A DNA stretch of 64,000 nt from the NCBI RefSeq assembly GCF_029945535.1, contig NZ_JAQSCU010000013.1:1522-65521 (forward strand), written 5' to 3'. A program made the position numbers and the translations under genes. Positions 1 through 7,763 of the stretch are shown here, in pieces. The stretch comes from Methylotenera sp. GTDB taxonomy: Bacteria > Pseudomonadota > Gammaproteobacteria > Burkholderiales > Methylophilaceae. Position 1 is the first letter of the stretch. Each line of letters opens with the position of its first letter. The notes beneath the pieces are model-generated. The model was not told the origin of the DNA. It made no database searches and saw only the letters and a list, made by a program, of their open reading frames with translations.

Positions 1-60
1 AACTGTAACTGTAACTGTAACTGTAACTGTAACTGTAACTGTAACTGTAACTGTAACTGT
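1..60. repeat. Hexanucleotide tandem repeat, ten AACTGT units
   Basis: Bases 1-60 are exactly ten head-to-tail copies of AACTGT, followed by a degenerate continuation (actgactgta). The array is cut by the window edge, so its true length is unknown. It lies downstream of the DUF3631 gene in the mobile element. It could be an iteron-like replication or binding site, or a simple slippage-prone repeat; the sequence alone does not decide. Confidence 0.9.
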
Positions 61-187
61 ACTGACTGTATACATATACGTAACACTGTCACATCCAGCA
101 TTTACGCGCCTCGTTACGTTACGTTATTGTTAATGTTACGGTAACAGTTAGTGTATACGTAACATTAACAACCCCGTCAATTTTGGC
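61..187. other. GTAAC/GTTAC-rich non-coding stretch with inverted repeat
   Basis: No gene is visible here. The stretch is crowded with GTAAC and its complement GTTAC, continuing the GTAAC that is also embedded in the hexamer array to its left. A perfect 11-bp inverted repeat (TTAATGTTACG at 130-140, CGTAACATTAA at 159-169) encloses another GTATAC-containing segment. TATACGTAAC occurs twice, near 68 and 154. The density of one pentamer in both orientations suggests a protein-binding or origin-like region of the element, which is an inference. Confidence 0.5.
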
Positions 188-1516
188 TTACATAGAAATG
201 TTACTTTGTAACTGCAAATTATCGGAGTCTGATAGATAGCGTTCAAAGGCATCGTTAAATTGCGAAGCTTCATATCCCTTTGCAGTTTCATAAGCGCTAA
301 AACGTATTGTCTTGGATGCAATACCATAATCTTTCAGTTTATTTGATAGCTGTCTTGGCGTTAGTTGCTTTCCACGGTTATATGTATACCATGACTTTTC
401 TGTATCCTCACAAAGTGCATTAATTAATTCAGTGGTAGTAATTTTAATAACTTGTTTGGCATAAAATATCTCTTTAATATCGGCCAATAACTCATTCGCG
501 CTGCTTTGCGGGGCTTGCATAATACTAGAAATTGTTAAAGCAACATTTAAAGCTGTTTTTGGCCAGTGATTACCAGCAACGATTGCAATTTGAAGTAAGG
601 GCTCCCAATTGTCTTGTTCTCGATCGCCAAGATCATCAGGAAGCATCGGGCGGGTATTTTTTACTTGTTGATGAAAATCCTCCGCAAATCTTGCAAGCTT
701 CGCAGCTAAGTTTTGAAATGTGTCCGATTCGGCATGCCTTAGCCTTTCCACTTTTTCGTCCGATTTTTTTCGCCTCAGCTCAATGATGATTGAGCGGCTT
801 GTGACAGTTTCAGCTAGTTTTACAGCATTAATACCTGCAATTGCTTTCATTCCCCATACACTAAATTTTTTAGGATCAATATCATCACCTTTCACCACGC
901 ATCGCCACACATGAGCGCTGTCACGTGTATGTCCAGCATTTATTAATCCACGCAATTCTTCGTTATCTGCAAGTACCGTCTCAATTTCATCAATAAACAA
1001 TGTCGGTTTATAGGATTCAATCATACGGAATAACACGCTTTGACTAATGCTACTTGCCTGAGCCGTTCTTGGCGCAAGTTTTCCTAGTACGGTGAGTAAT
1101 TGAGTTTTTCCGCATGCTCTTTCAGGTGCATTAATTAGCAAAATTGGCGCGCAATGAATTTCGTCCAAAAACCAGCATGCACTTACCCATAAAGCCGCTG
1201 CTTGTGCTTGATGAATATCTAGCACAATAAAACGCTGTATGGTCGATGTAATTTCATCTAATAATTCAGCAGGATTTATAGGCGTATGCCAAGATTCGAT
1301 ACCATCAAACTGTGTGTTTTCTTTACTGCTGTTTGATTGAGCCTCTTTAATTTGCTTATCTAGAGTATCAGGTCTAACATTTAATTCTTTTGCTCGCTCT
1401 TTTCTAACACGGTCATATTCCAAAGGTTTAAGCGCTGCAAGCTGCCTGATTACTTCCTCATCGTTGTGGCGAGGCTGATTAATAGCAATTTCTTTATTCT
1501 CAGTTGATACCATCAT
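188..1516 (-). CDS. DUF3631 domain ATPase of mobile element
   Basis: A 442-residue protein of the DUF3631 group, P-loop proteins often found in integrative elements and prophages next to primase or helicase functions. A Walker A-like segment lies around residues 130-139 (APERACGKTQ) and a Walker B segment around 172-178 (TLFIDEI). The N-terminal 20-60 region is charged and probably helical, with a repeat-like KERAKELN stretch. Family members are thought to act in element replication or maintenance, but no biochemical role is firmly established. It is the last gene of the minus-strand series and is followed by the GTAAC-rich region. Two adjacent ATG codons make the start uncertain by one codon. 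Confidence 0.75.
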   Translation of the reverse strand: MMVSTENKEIAINQPRHNDEEVIRQLAALKPLEYDRVRKERAKELNVRPDTLDKQIKEAQSNSSKENTQFDGIESWHTPINPAELLDEITSTIQRFIVLDIHQAQAAALWVSACWFLDEIHCAPILLINAPERACGKTQLLTVLGKLAPRTAQASSISQSVLFRMIESYKPTLFIDEIETVLADNEELRGLINAGHTRDSAHVWRCVVKGDDIDPKKFSVWGMKAIAGINAVKLAETVTSRSIIIELRRKKSDEKVERLRHAESDTFQNLAAKLARFAEDFHQQVKNTRPMLPDDLGDREQDNWEPLLQIAIVAGNHWPKTALNVALTISSIMQAPQSSANELLADIKEIFYAKQVIKITTTELINALCEDTEKSWYTYNRGKQLTPRQLSNKLKDYGIASKTIRFSAYETAKGYEASQFNDAFERYLSDSDNLQLQSNISM

Positions 1517-1563
1517 ATCAATTACCTAAAATTAATCGATTATGGAGCGTTATGATTAAAGTG

Positions 1564-1803
1564 CTAAACATGGCTTTCACCATTAATTTTTTGGCTAGCT
1601 AGTATGCGTGACTTTTCCCATGCTTCTATGTCTGAAATATGCCATGCAGTTGTGTTTTGAGATAATTTTATAGGTGCTGGAAATGTGCCTTTTTTAACCC
1701 ACGCCCAAATACTTGAGCCTGAAACTCCAATACGAGTTTTTAGTTGAGGTAATCTATAAAACTGAGGTGCGACTAACACTTGCGATTTTGATGTATTTTC
1801 CAT
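1564..1803 (-). CDS. AlpA-family DNA-binding regulator
   Basis: A 79-residue protein with the typical AlpA/MerR-like winged helix: PQLKTRIGVSGSSIWAWVKK (about residues 19-38), then the basic FPAPIKLSQNTTAWHISDIEAW wing read across about 41-62. AlpA-type proteins of P4-like elements act as excisionases or as regulators of the integrase and of element genes. It lies 47 bp upstream of the DUF3631 gene, probably co-transcribed. A small perfect inverted repeat 28 bp upstream of its start could be its own operator. The family call is firm; whether it is an excision factor or a transcription regulator cannot be told from sequence. Confidence 0.82.
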   Translation of the reverse strand: MENTSKSQVLVAPQFYRLPQLKTRIGVSGSSIWAWVKKGTFPAPIKLSQNTTAWHISDIEAWEKSRILASQKINGESHV

Positions 1804-1830
1804 TTAAGCGTTCCTTTTGTATTGGATTGC

Positions 1831-1850
1831 ACAAGACGGTATTGTCTTGT
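1831..1850. promoter_or_regulatory. Inverted repeat upstream of alpA-like gene
   Basis: ACAAGAC (1831-1837) and GTCTTGT (1844-1850) form a perfect 7-bp inverted repeat with a 6-nt spacer. It lies 28-47 bp upstream of the AlpA-like start codon, a plausible place for an operator. Function is inferred from position only. Confidence 0.35.
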
Positions 1851-1933
1851 ATGGGTTCGTATTTAATACATCAAACTCTGAGGCGTACGTGGATTCCCTT
1901 TAGCTTAATGAGGATTCCCGTTGCTGATAGTAC

Positions 1934-2785
1934 TTACAGGGGTTTAGTGGGTAAAAGGTCTACACCCTCCTTTAACCATGTTCTAATCGTTTTGGGATCA
2001 AGCGTCTTTCCATGGCTTTTAAGTGCTTTCAAAATATCATTTGTAGTAGTTGATTTAGCCGCTTTTGGCTCGTATCCATAAGCATCAATTGCAATACAAG
2101 CAAATGCTTTAAGTAGGTTTTCAGTTTTTTGGGTGTTATCAGGCGCTTTTTTCTCTAGATTATCAAACTCGGATTTCAGTTTGTAATATTGCTCACGCCA
2201 GTTTGTAGCGGTATGTCCGATTTTTGCTAACTCGCTTATTAACTCACTTGGTAACTCTATTTGCAGTTCTTTTGCCCAGCTAATAAAAATTACCGGTGGT
2301 ATGGTGTTGCCAAATTTATTCCAGCGCGTTGCGCGTAATGCCAAGTCTCTGCGTTTTGCAAATGAAATTGCAAACGCGGACTTGTCTTGTAAAGGCTCAA
2401 TTTTCTTCCAAGTAACTTTATTTGGATCTTTACCAAATGAAAGCGCAATCGCTTCATCTAATGACCAATATGCAGCTTTGCTCCAGTGCAAGAAATCAGC
2501 ATCGGCCTCATGCTGATTATAGAAACGATTTTTTTCTTCCTGAATTGCGTATACCCTTGTCCGTTCAATTTCCTCTGCTATCGATTGCTTATGCAATGCT
2601 AATAATTCATTTACAGGCATTCCGCGCAACGAAGCTTTGAACTCTTCAATTTCTGCTACTTGCTTTGGAAAGTCTGAGTTTTTGTAGTTACTCATGTTAG
2701 CCAATGCAGGGGCCAACGAAGTTATAAGAGCGCCAAATTTCTTTTTCGTGAAATAATCGATTGCCCCATTAACAGGATTGCTCAT
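1934..2785 (-). CDS. Mobile-element hypothetical protein
   Basis: A 283-residue soluble protein without signal peptide or membrane segments. The middle (about residues 94-125, with HWSKAAYWSLDEAIALSFGK) resembles hypothetical proteins found near AlpA regulators in integrative elements. The C-terminal part (about 235-278, with TNDILKALKSHGKTLDPKTI and a WLKEGVDLLP tail) looks like a small helix-turn-helix-type module. A charged coiled-coil-like stretch lies around 208-225. I cannot assign a function. Its place between the restriction genes and the AlpA-like gene, and its shared strand, make it an element gene and not host DNA. Confidence 0.6.
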   Translation of the reverse strand: MSNPVNGAIDYFTKKKFGALITSLAPALANMSNYKNSDFPKQVAEIEEFKASLRGMPVNELLALHKQSIAEEIERTRVYAIQEEKNRFYNQHEADADFLHWSKAAYWSLDEAIALSFGKDPNKVTWKKIEPLQDKSAFAISFAKRRDLALRATRWNKFGNTIPPVIFISWAKELQIELPSELISELAKIGHTATNWREQYYKLKSEFDNLEKKAPDNTQKTENLLKAFACIAIDAYGYEPKAAKSTTTNDILKALKSHGKTLDPKTIRTWLKEGVDLLPTKPL

Positions 2786-2993
2786 GAATTAGAATCTCCT
2801 ATAATTATTTTCACTCATCACCCTAACATCTCATACCTAATTGAATTCCACATTAGCGTATATCAGCCTTAATCTAGTTATTGCTGAATAATTTACTACA
2901 TCACATTAACTGATTTTTTTAGAGGTACATTCAAATGTCTCTGTGGTAATAAGAAACTAATACCCACTGGAGTCAATATCTAATCTACTTGAT

Positions 2994-3542
2994 TTAGGCT
3001 TTATTAACTTGGTTAAGATATTGTTTCATTATTAATATTGATTCATTTAAATGATTTACTAAATCATCTTCAGAAATCTGTTCCTTAGTAAAATTCCTAG
3101 GGTTGATGAATTTATCATTGTATTTTGTACGATTATTGATTCCTGAAATGTTTATATAACTTGAACCTTCTTCACTTTCTGATCTGCTTTTAGTTTTAAA
3201 TGGACCTAAATCTACGGCATTAGGGAACATTGCTCCTGCAACTAGACCTTCTCCATTGCTACCAAAGCAAATTGCTACTGAAATCGAGTTCGAAACCCTT
3301 TTACCTACTGGAACTATTGCGACCCATGGTACTTTCGGGAAGAAGCCGGAGCCATAGGAAATTGTAATGTCCAATTTTTCAAGGCTTGTAGATGGAATTA
3401 ATAATTTTAAAGACTTAGCTACTGTCAGGAGATGCTGAGTAGTAATTTTTGCTTGTCCAGAGCTGGTTTTGAGAGCTTTTCTTGAAAAATTTGTTGCACA
3501 AAAGTTCAGAACATTTTGAATATTCTCAATCAATTTACTCAT
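2994..3542 (-). CDS. Stand-alone McrB N-terminal-like (DUF3578) protein
   Basis: A 182-residue protein matching the pattern of the MrcB_N/DUF3578 domain: a Y-G-x-G segment then the hydrophobic VPWVAIVPVG strand near residues 65-85, and FGSNGEGLVAGAMF near 95-110. In McrB this domain recognises modified DNA and precedes an AAA+ GTPase; here no GTPase follows. It is the third gene after a cytosine methyltransferase and an HNH nuclease, 145 bp downstream of the nuclease. A role in target recognition or modulation of the nuclease is likely but inferred. The ATG at 3542 is preferred over an in-frame TTG one codon upstream. Confidence 0.6.
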   Translation of the reverse strand: MSKLIENIQNVLNFCATNFSRKALKTSSGQAKITTQHLLTVAKSLKLLIPSTSLEKLDITISYGSGFFPKVPWVAIVPVGKRVSNSISVAICFGSNGEGLVAGAMFPNAVDLGPFKTKSRSESEEGSSYINISGINNRTKYNDKFINPRNFTKEQISEDDLVNHLNESILIMKQYLNQVNKA

Positions 3543-3687
3543 CAACTTATCCTAAATATATATCATGATTAAAACTATAAACTCATAATAAAAGTTTCAA
3601 TCCGATTGTTTTTTACAAAATGAATACTTTTCCCAAATATCTCTTATGTCTTAAAGCTTACAGACGGTAATTTTAGTTATTTAGTAG

Positions 3688-4665
3688 CTATTGTTTAAAT
3701 ATATTATCTCTATGGTATTTAAGATAATTTTCTCTACCAGCAATCGGAAGCAAATCTATAACTAGATTTGGTGTGAGGTTAAGTTTTTCAACATTGCTTG
3801 CTGATATCCAAGGTGAAATAAGTATTCGTTTGTCGTCAGCAAAAGTTATTAGACCCGAGTCAAACATGTAGTCAATTGTAGGACTCAGCATAAAGCCATT
3901 TTTTGAATCAAACTTTTCTTTAGTTGATGATTTGGTCCAAGGTTTTATATGACTAGCAATCAATAGTTTTTCGTCATCAATAAGAGTTACAGGGCAGAAC
4001 TGACACTCACGCAGTAAATTGGATCGATACTTACCTTGACCAATCCTAGCTTTAATGACTTGAAGTTTTTCTGCTTGGGTCAGGTCTTGGCTTTCAACTT
4101 CTTCTATCGCACTTTCGATTTCATTAGGGTGCAGAGTAGATCCGAAAATATCCATGTAGTTAGTAAATAATCGTAAATAATAAATGACACTTTTATCAGC
4201 AGCGACCAGCTTCATCATCGAAAGATGGCAAACATTTGGCAGAGAAAGAGTTCTAATCAGCTTGTAATATTTGGATGCTGAATTTATATATATTCTAGGC
4301 CCTTCAATTTGATTTTGATCGTCTATCTCAAACCAAACAATTTCAGGTAAATCGTGAAGCTGCTTAAGCCTTTCCTTGTAGTATTCCGGCAGTTTACTTT
4401 TAAGGCGATAATCTAATTTTGGTGCTAAATACTCGGGTTTTAAAGCATCTAAAAAAAGAAGTAGATCTTGTTTTAATAAAAAGCACCTGGCGTTAAATCC
4501 TCGCCCATTAAAAAAATTTCTTACTGTTTGATTGTCTTGACCTATATATAGCTTTGCTTCCCCATTGGCAGAGCCTAGTTTGTTTGAAGGTGCAACAAAG
4601 GAATCAGCTATAGTAATTTTGTCTATGCTATCAAGTCTTTGGTATTCTTTACCGTCAATATTCAA
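3688..4665 (-). CDS. HNH restriction endonuclease
   Basis: A 325-residue protein whose C-terminal third carries an HNH nuclease domain of the type seen in type II restriction enzymes. It shows a CQFC pair (residues 221-224), the ASHIKPW motif with H239, then N256-G257, D265 and F268-D269. The leader GQGKYRSNLLREC (about 209-221) is typical of this group. The N-terminal 200 residues have no motif I recognise and probably bind DNA. The gene starts 4 bp after the stop codon of the cytosine methyltransferase, so the two are almost certainly translated from one mRNA as a type II restriction-modification pair. Recognition sequence unknown. Confidence 0.85.
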   Translation of the reverse strand: MNIDGKEYQRLDSIDKITIADSFVAPSNKLGSANGEAKLYIGQDNQTVRNFFNGRGFNARCFLLKQDLLLFLDALKPEYLAPKLDYRLKSKLPEYYKERLKQLHDLPEIVWFEIDDQNQIEGPRIYINSASKYYKLIRTLSLPNVCHLSMMKLVAADKSVIYYLRLFTNYMDIFGSTLHPNEIESAIEEVESQDLTQAEKLQVIKARIGQGKYRSNLLRECQFCPVTLIDDEKLLIASHIKPWTKSSTKEKFDSKNGFMLSPTIDYMFDSGLITFADDKRILISPWISASNVEKLNLTPNLVIDLLPIAGRENYLKYHRDNIFKQ

Positions 4666-4669
4666 TATG

Positions 4670-5908
4670 CTATCTTCCGAATCTTGTAATATCCATTTGC
4701 TTTAATATTGCAATTAGTACATCCACAACAATGCTATTGCCAGCCTGTCTATACATCTGCGTATCACTAACACTAATTTTAAACGTATCTCTAAACCCCA
4801 TTAGTCTTAAGCACTCTCTTGGAGTAAGCTTTCTAATACGGCCTTTGTTGTGGGTCACATAGTTATCAACACCAGCTCTGTGCATTTTGTGCATGCTTTG
4901 TAACAATGGTCTAGCTATTTGCAGGTCTGTTTTGTTACTAGTTTTGAATGTTTTTGTTCCACCGGCTAGTACATATGTCTTTACTTTTTCGGAAAGATAA
5001 TACTTTTCTTCCACGTCATTAATATTGAAAATAAAGTCGTCAAAACCTTCGTCTTCATTAGCTCCTTCGAATACAAAGTCACCATGCCAGTTAAATTGTT
5101 GATTTGCTTTTTGACAAAGCGCAATGTCACCATTTATTTGCGTATACTTTTTTTGTCTATTCCAAGATTTCGTTACGAACTTTACCCCTTTATTTCTTAG
5201 GTAATATTTTGATTCTGTGAAATCCTCTAAAAAATCTTGCATAGTATGAGTTAAATCGATTTTTTTTGGAAATTCATAACTCTCGGATTTATCTTTAAAG
5301 CCTACAACAAAAATTCTCTCTCTATGTTGTGGAATTCCATAATCCTTACTGTTCAATAATTGTGTTGATATTTTATAGCCGAGTTGTTTAAAAACATCCT
5401 GAACAACTAACCAAGTTCTACCTTCATCATGATTAATTAGCCCTTTAACATTTTCATAAATGAATACTTTTGGCTCGCACTCATTCACTACTCTTGCAAA
5501 GTCATAAAATAAAGTTCCTCTTATGTCATCTAACCCCAACCTTTTTCCAACCATGGAGAAAGCTTGACAAGGGCTTCCTCCAACTAATAAATCTACTTGA
5601 TTTTTATATTTTGTAGCATCAAAAGTTGTTACATCATCATGCCAGTCAGCCTCGTCGATATTGTAGTTTGCAAAATAACTAGTTTTACAAAATCCATCTA
5701 TATCGCCTGCGAATACAATTTTATGGTCTAAACCTAGGCGGCTTAATGAATGTTCTATTGCACCAATTCCGCTGAATAAGGTTGCAACATTAATTTTTGC
5801 TGAGGTATTTGAAAGATGTTTATCCACCCATGACTCGTGATCGTCATATTGGATTTCAGTTTGCTGGCTGTAAGCAGCTAATTCTTGGAGTTGGATGTTA
5901 AGAGACAT
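4670..5908 (-). CDS. C5-cytosine DNA methyltransferase
   Basis: A 412-residue SAM-dependent DNA methyltransferase making 5-methylcytosine. The motifs are in standard order: motif I LFSGIGAIEHSL (about 44-55), motif IV GGSPCQAFSMVG with catalytic C114, motif VI ENV (152-154), motif VIII QHRERIF (194-200), and C-terminal KLTPRECLRLMGF and QAGNSI (motif X). The target-recognition region lies between about 215 and 340. About 40 extra residues precede motif I. It is the first gene of the cassette and protects host DNA from the HNH nuclease 4 bp downstream. Intergenic spacing to the integrase (168 bp, A+T rich) suggests its own promoter. Confidence 0.93.
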   Translation of the reverse strand: MSLNIQLQELAAYSQQTEIQYDDHESWVDKHLSNTSAKINVATLFSGIGAIEHSLSRLGLDHKIVFAGDIDGFCKTSYFANYNIDEADWHDDVTTFDATKYKNQVDLLVGGSPCQAFSMVGKRLGLDDIRGTLFYDFARVVNECEPKVFIYENVKGLINHDEGRTWLVVQDVFKQLGYKISTQLLNSKDYGIPQHRERIFVVGFKDKSESYEFPKKIDLTHTMQDFLEDFTESKYYLRNKGVKFVTKSWNRQKKYTQINGDIALCQKANQQFNWHGDFVFEGANEDEGFDDFIFNINDVEEKYYLSEKVKTYVLAGGTKTFKTSNKTDLQIARPLLQSMHKMHRAGVDNYVTHNKGRIRKLTPRECLRLMGFRDTFKISVSDTQMYRQAGNSIVVDVLIAILKQMDITRFGR

Positions 5909-6076
5909 AGATTTTTAACTTGCAACTAACCTTATACGTTTAGTGATAATTATATATTAAAAATAGAATCTTTTAACTTTAAGTATTCGTTGATTGTGAG
6001 TTTTAAATAGTACGATTTTTTGCTCATAAGTACTGTAAAAATCAAACCTTTGTTTAAATATTAAATTAATTACAAG

Positions 6077-7300
6077 CTAGATTTTCAGTAACACTTGTTT
6101 CGATGAGAAAGATTGTGTGCTTACTTTTAAATTATCTAAATAATTTGCCCAAACTTGCATCATTGACTTTCGTTGCTCAATGAATTTTGTTCGGTTGTAT
6201 GCTGCTCCAAGTGTGTCTGGTACTTTATGAGCCAATTGATGTTCAATAATATGCGGATCAATGTTCAGACGCTCATGCAGAATTGTGCGTGCCATAGCTC
6301 TAAAGCCATGCCCTGTAATTTGCGTTTTAGTGTCATATCCCATGCGTTTAAGTGCTGCGTTGATAGCACTTTCACTCATTGGTCTAAGTGGAGAATGCCC
6401 CCCAGTAAAGACATATTCACGATGTCCTGAAAATCCATGAATTTCTTTTAGTATCTCTATTGCTTGACGGGGCAGGGGTACTAAGTGGTCTGTTTTTGTT
6501 TTACTTACTAGGTACCTCCATTCACCAGTCTCTAAGTCTATATCTGCCCACTTAGCCATCCTTAGCTCGCTAGGACGTACAAAAACTAAGGGTGCTAGGC
6601 GTAATGCACATTGCACTGTTATTGTGCCCTTAAACCCCTCTATAGCCCTTAATAACTCAGCAACATCGTTAGGTTCTGTAAATGATGCCATATGCTCAGT
6701 TCTAGAGGGGGGTAGAGCCCCCTTTAAATCGACTGTTACATCTCTAAGGGCTCTACCAGTTTGTACTCCATACCTGAATACTTGACCGCATGTTTGTAAC
6801 GCACGATGAGCGGTTTCTAGAATGCCTAATCTTTCAATACGCTTTATTGTATCTAGCACTTGTGGAGCGGTAATATCCGCAATTGGTTTGCTGCCGAGCC
6901 AAGGGAAAATATAATTTTCAAAACGCCTAATGACTTTTTCTCTATGGCTAGCTGCTTTATTTGCCATGTGAGAAGAAAGCCATTCACGCGCTACGACCTC
7001 AAAGCTGTTTTCTGATTTTTCAAATTTAGCAGCTTTAACGGCTTTTTTATTTTCACTAGGGTCAACCCCTTTTGCTAATAAGCTTCTAGCATCTTGTCTG
7101 CGCTCTCTAGCAAGTGCTAAAGACACATCGGGATATACACCCAAAGCGAGCTTTTTTTCTTTCCCATCGAAGCGATATTTTAATCGCCAATATTTTGAGC
7201 CGTTAGGCATCACTTCAAGATACATGCCCCCACCGTCTGAAAGTTTGTAAGCCTTTGATTCAGCTTTACTTTTTCTAACCTGAATATCTGAAAGATTCAT
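6077..7300 (-). CDS. int: P4-family tyrosine integrase
   Basis: A 407-residue site-specific recombinase. The N-terminal 1-80 is the arm-binding DUF4102-type domain (GGGMYLEV...YWRLKYRF), a SAM-like core-binding domain spans about 98-190, and the catalytic domain follows with R242 (RPSEL), a lysine in SKTKTDH near 267-269, H331-x-x-R334 (HGFR), H358 (LAHK) and nucleophile Y368. Length is normal for the family. It inserts and excises the element at tRNA-Met, whose 3' end lies 192 bp upstream. The intervening DNA holds three TTGGGGGCAT sites that suit arm-type binding. All catalytic residues are present, so the enzyme looks active. Confidence 0.95.
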   Translation of the reverse strand: MNLSDIQVRKSKAESKAYKLSDGGGMYLEVMPNGSKYWRLKYRFDGKEKKLALGVYPDVSLALARERRQDARSLLAKGVDPSENKKAVKAAKFEKSENSFEVVAREWLSSHMANKAASHREKVIRRFENYIFPWLGSKPIADITAPQVLDTIKRIERLGILETAHRALQTCGQVFRYGVQTGRALRDVTVDLKGALPPSRTEHMASFTEPNDVAELLRAIEGFKGTITVQCALRLAPLVFVRPSELRMAKWADIDLETGEWRYLVSKTKTDHLVPLPRQAIEILKEIHGFSGHREYVFTGGHSPLRPMSESAINAALKRMGYDTKTQITGHGFRAMARTILHERLNIDPHIIEHQLAHKVPDTLGAAYNRTKFIEQRKSMMQVWANYLDNLKVSTQSFSSKQVLLKI

Positions 7301-7326
7301 CTAAATTAACCTATTAAAAAGTTGCC

Positions 7327-7380
7327 TTGGGGGCATCAAAAATCAATTGGGGGCATAACTATCTGTATTATGCCCCCAAT
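7327..7380. promoter_or_regulatory. Three TTGGGGGCAT sites, candidate integrase arm sites
   Basis: TTGGGGGCAT occurs at 7327-7336 and 7347-7356 in direct orientation, 20 bp apart. The complement occurs at 7370-7379. The last two sit in a perfect 13-bp inverted repeat (7346-7358 and 7368-7380). They lie directly upstream of the integrase start. G-rich direct repeats of this kind near tRNA-inserted elements commonly serve as arm-type integrase sites; that role here is inferred. They could also autoregulate int. Confidence 0.6.
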
Positions 7381-7423
7381 GAGGTTTAAATTGCAATGAA
7401 TTGGAATGTACGAGGATAAACAA

Positions 7424-7458
7424 AAAACCCGCACAAACTGTTTGTTTATGCGGGTTTT
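7424..7458 (-). terminator. Rho-independent terminator after tRNA-Met
   Basis: AAAACCCGCA (7424-7433) pairs with TGCGGGTTTT (7449-7458), with a further CAAAC/GTTTG pairing inside. Read on the minus strand it ends in a U-run, placed 34 bp downstream of the tRNA-Met CCA end. A second perfect 8-bp inverted repeat (7463-7470, 7480-7487) lies between tRNA and terminator. Confidence 0.7.
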
Positions 7459-7491
7459 GTGTACTGTATTGTATTCCGTAATACAGTGAAA

Positions 7492-7568
7492 TGGTGGTGA
7501 AAGAGGGACTTGAACCCTCGACCCCAGGATTATGAATCCTGTGCTCTAACCAGCTGAGCTACATCACC
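7492..7568 (-). tRNA. tRNA-Met (CAT), element insertion site
   Basis: A complete 77-nt cloverleaf with encoded CCA (complement of 7492-7494). The anticodon loop reads TTCATAA, giving anticodon CAT. The acceptor arm starts GGTGATG, the D arm contains GCTCAGCTGGTTAGAGC and the T loop is TTCAAGT. The general pattern fits elongator tRNA-Met better than the lysidine-modified tRNA-Ile2, but the two share CAT and I cannot exclude the latter. Its 3' end faces the integrase, so it probably is the attachment site. The gene is intact, as expected when an element brings its own copy of the tRNA end. Confidence 0.93.
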
Positions 7569-7658
7569 GTTTAAATCGGTTGCCAAAACTTTAGCAAGGG
7601 CGCAATTCTAGTGGTTTAGGCGCAAATTGTCAAAGCTAGTTTGCAGTTTTTGCCCTTA

Positions 7659-7762
7659 ATTTTGCAGCAAATTGACATTGAACAAGGCGCGTGAAACGTA
7701 GGTAGTACAATCAGTACGACAAGTGAGCGCAACGCCGTGCAATGGCGATTTCATGCAAAAGT
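7659..7762 (-). repeat. Dispersed structured element, copy A (after ychF)
   Basis: Starts one base after the ychF stop codon and lies in the ychF sense direction. An imperfect outer stem joins 7740-7762 with 7659-7680. The core, read on the minus strand, contains GGCGTTGC, CACTTG, the inner palindrome GTAC-TGATT-GTAC and GCGCCT. It shares the core with three other elements in this window (20836, 34908, 61299). The outer stem is the weakest of the four. Confidence 0.65.
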
Positions 7763-7763
7763 G

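Larger units (their letters stand above)
1..7491. mobile_element. P4-type integrative element, right part only
   Basis: All seven genes of this stretch lie on the minus strand and differ in character from the housekeeping genes beyond tRNA-Met: integrase, methyltransferase, HNH nuclease, McrB-N-like protein, hypothetical protein, AlpA-like regulator and DUF3631 ATPase. The integrase sits next to the 3' end of tRNA-Met, the usual geometry for P4-family integrases. Intergenic DNA looks richer in A+T than the flanking chromosome. I found no copy of the tRNA 3' end elsewhere in 1-7491, so the distal attachment site, and probably more cargo, lie to the left of the window. Element identity is inferred from gene content and position; the exact boundary at the tRNA is not resolved. 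Confidence 0.8.

Noticed and set aside
1-60. CRISPR array
   Set aside because: The units are 6-bp head-to-tail repeats without spacers and there are no cas genes near by.
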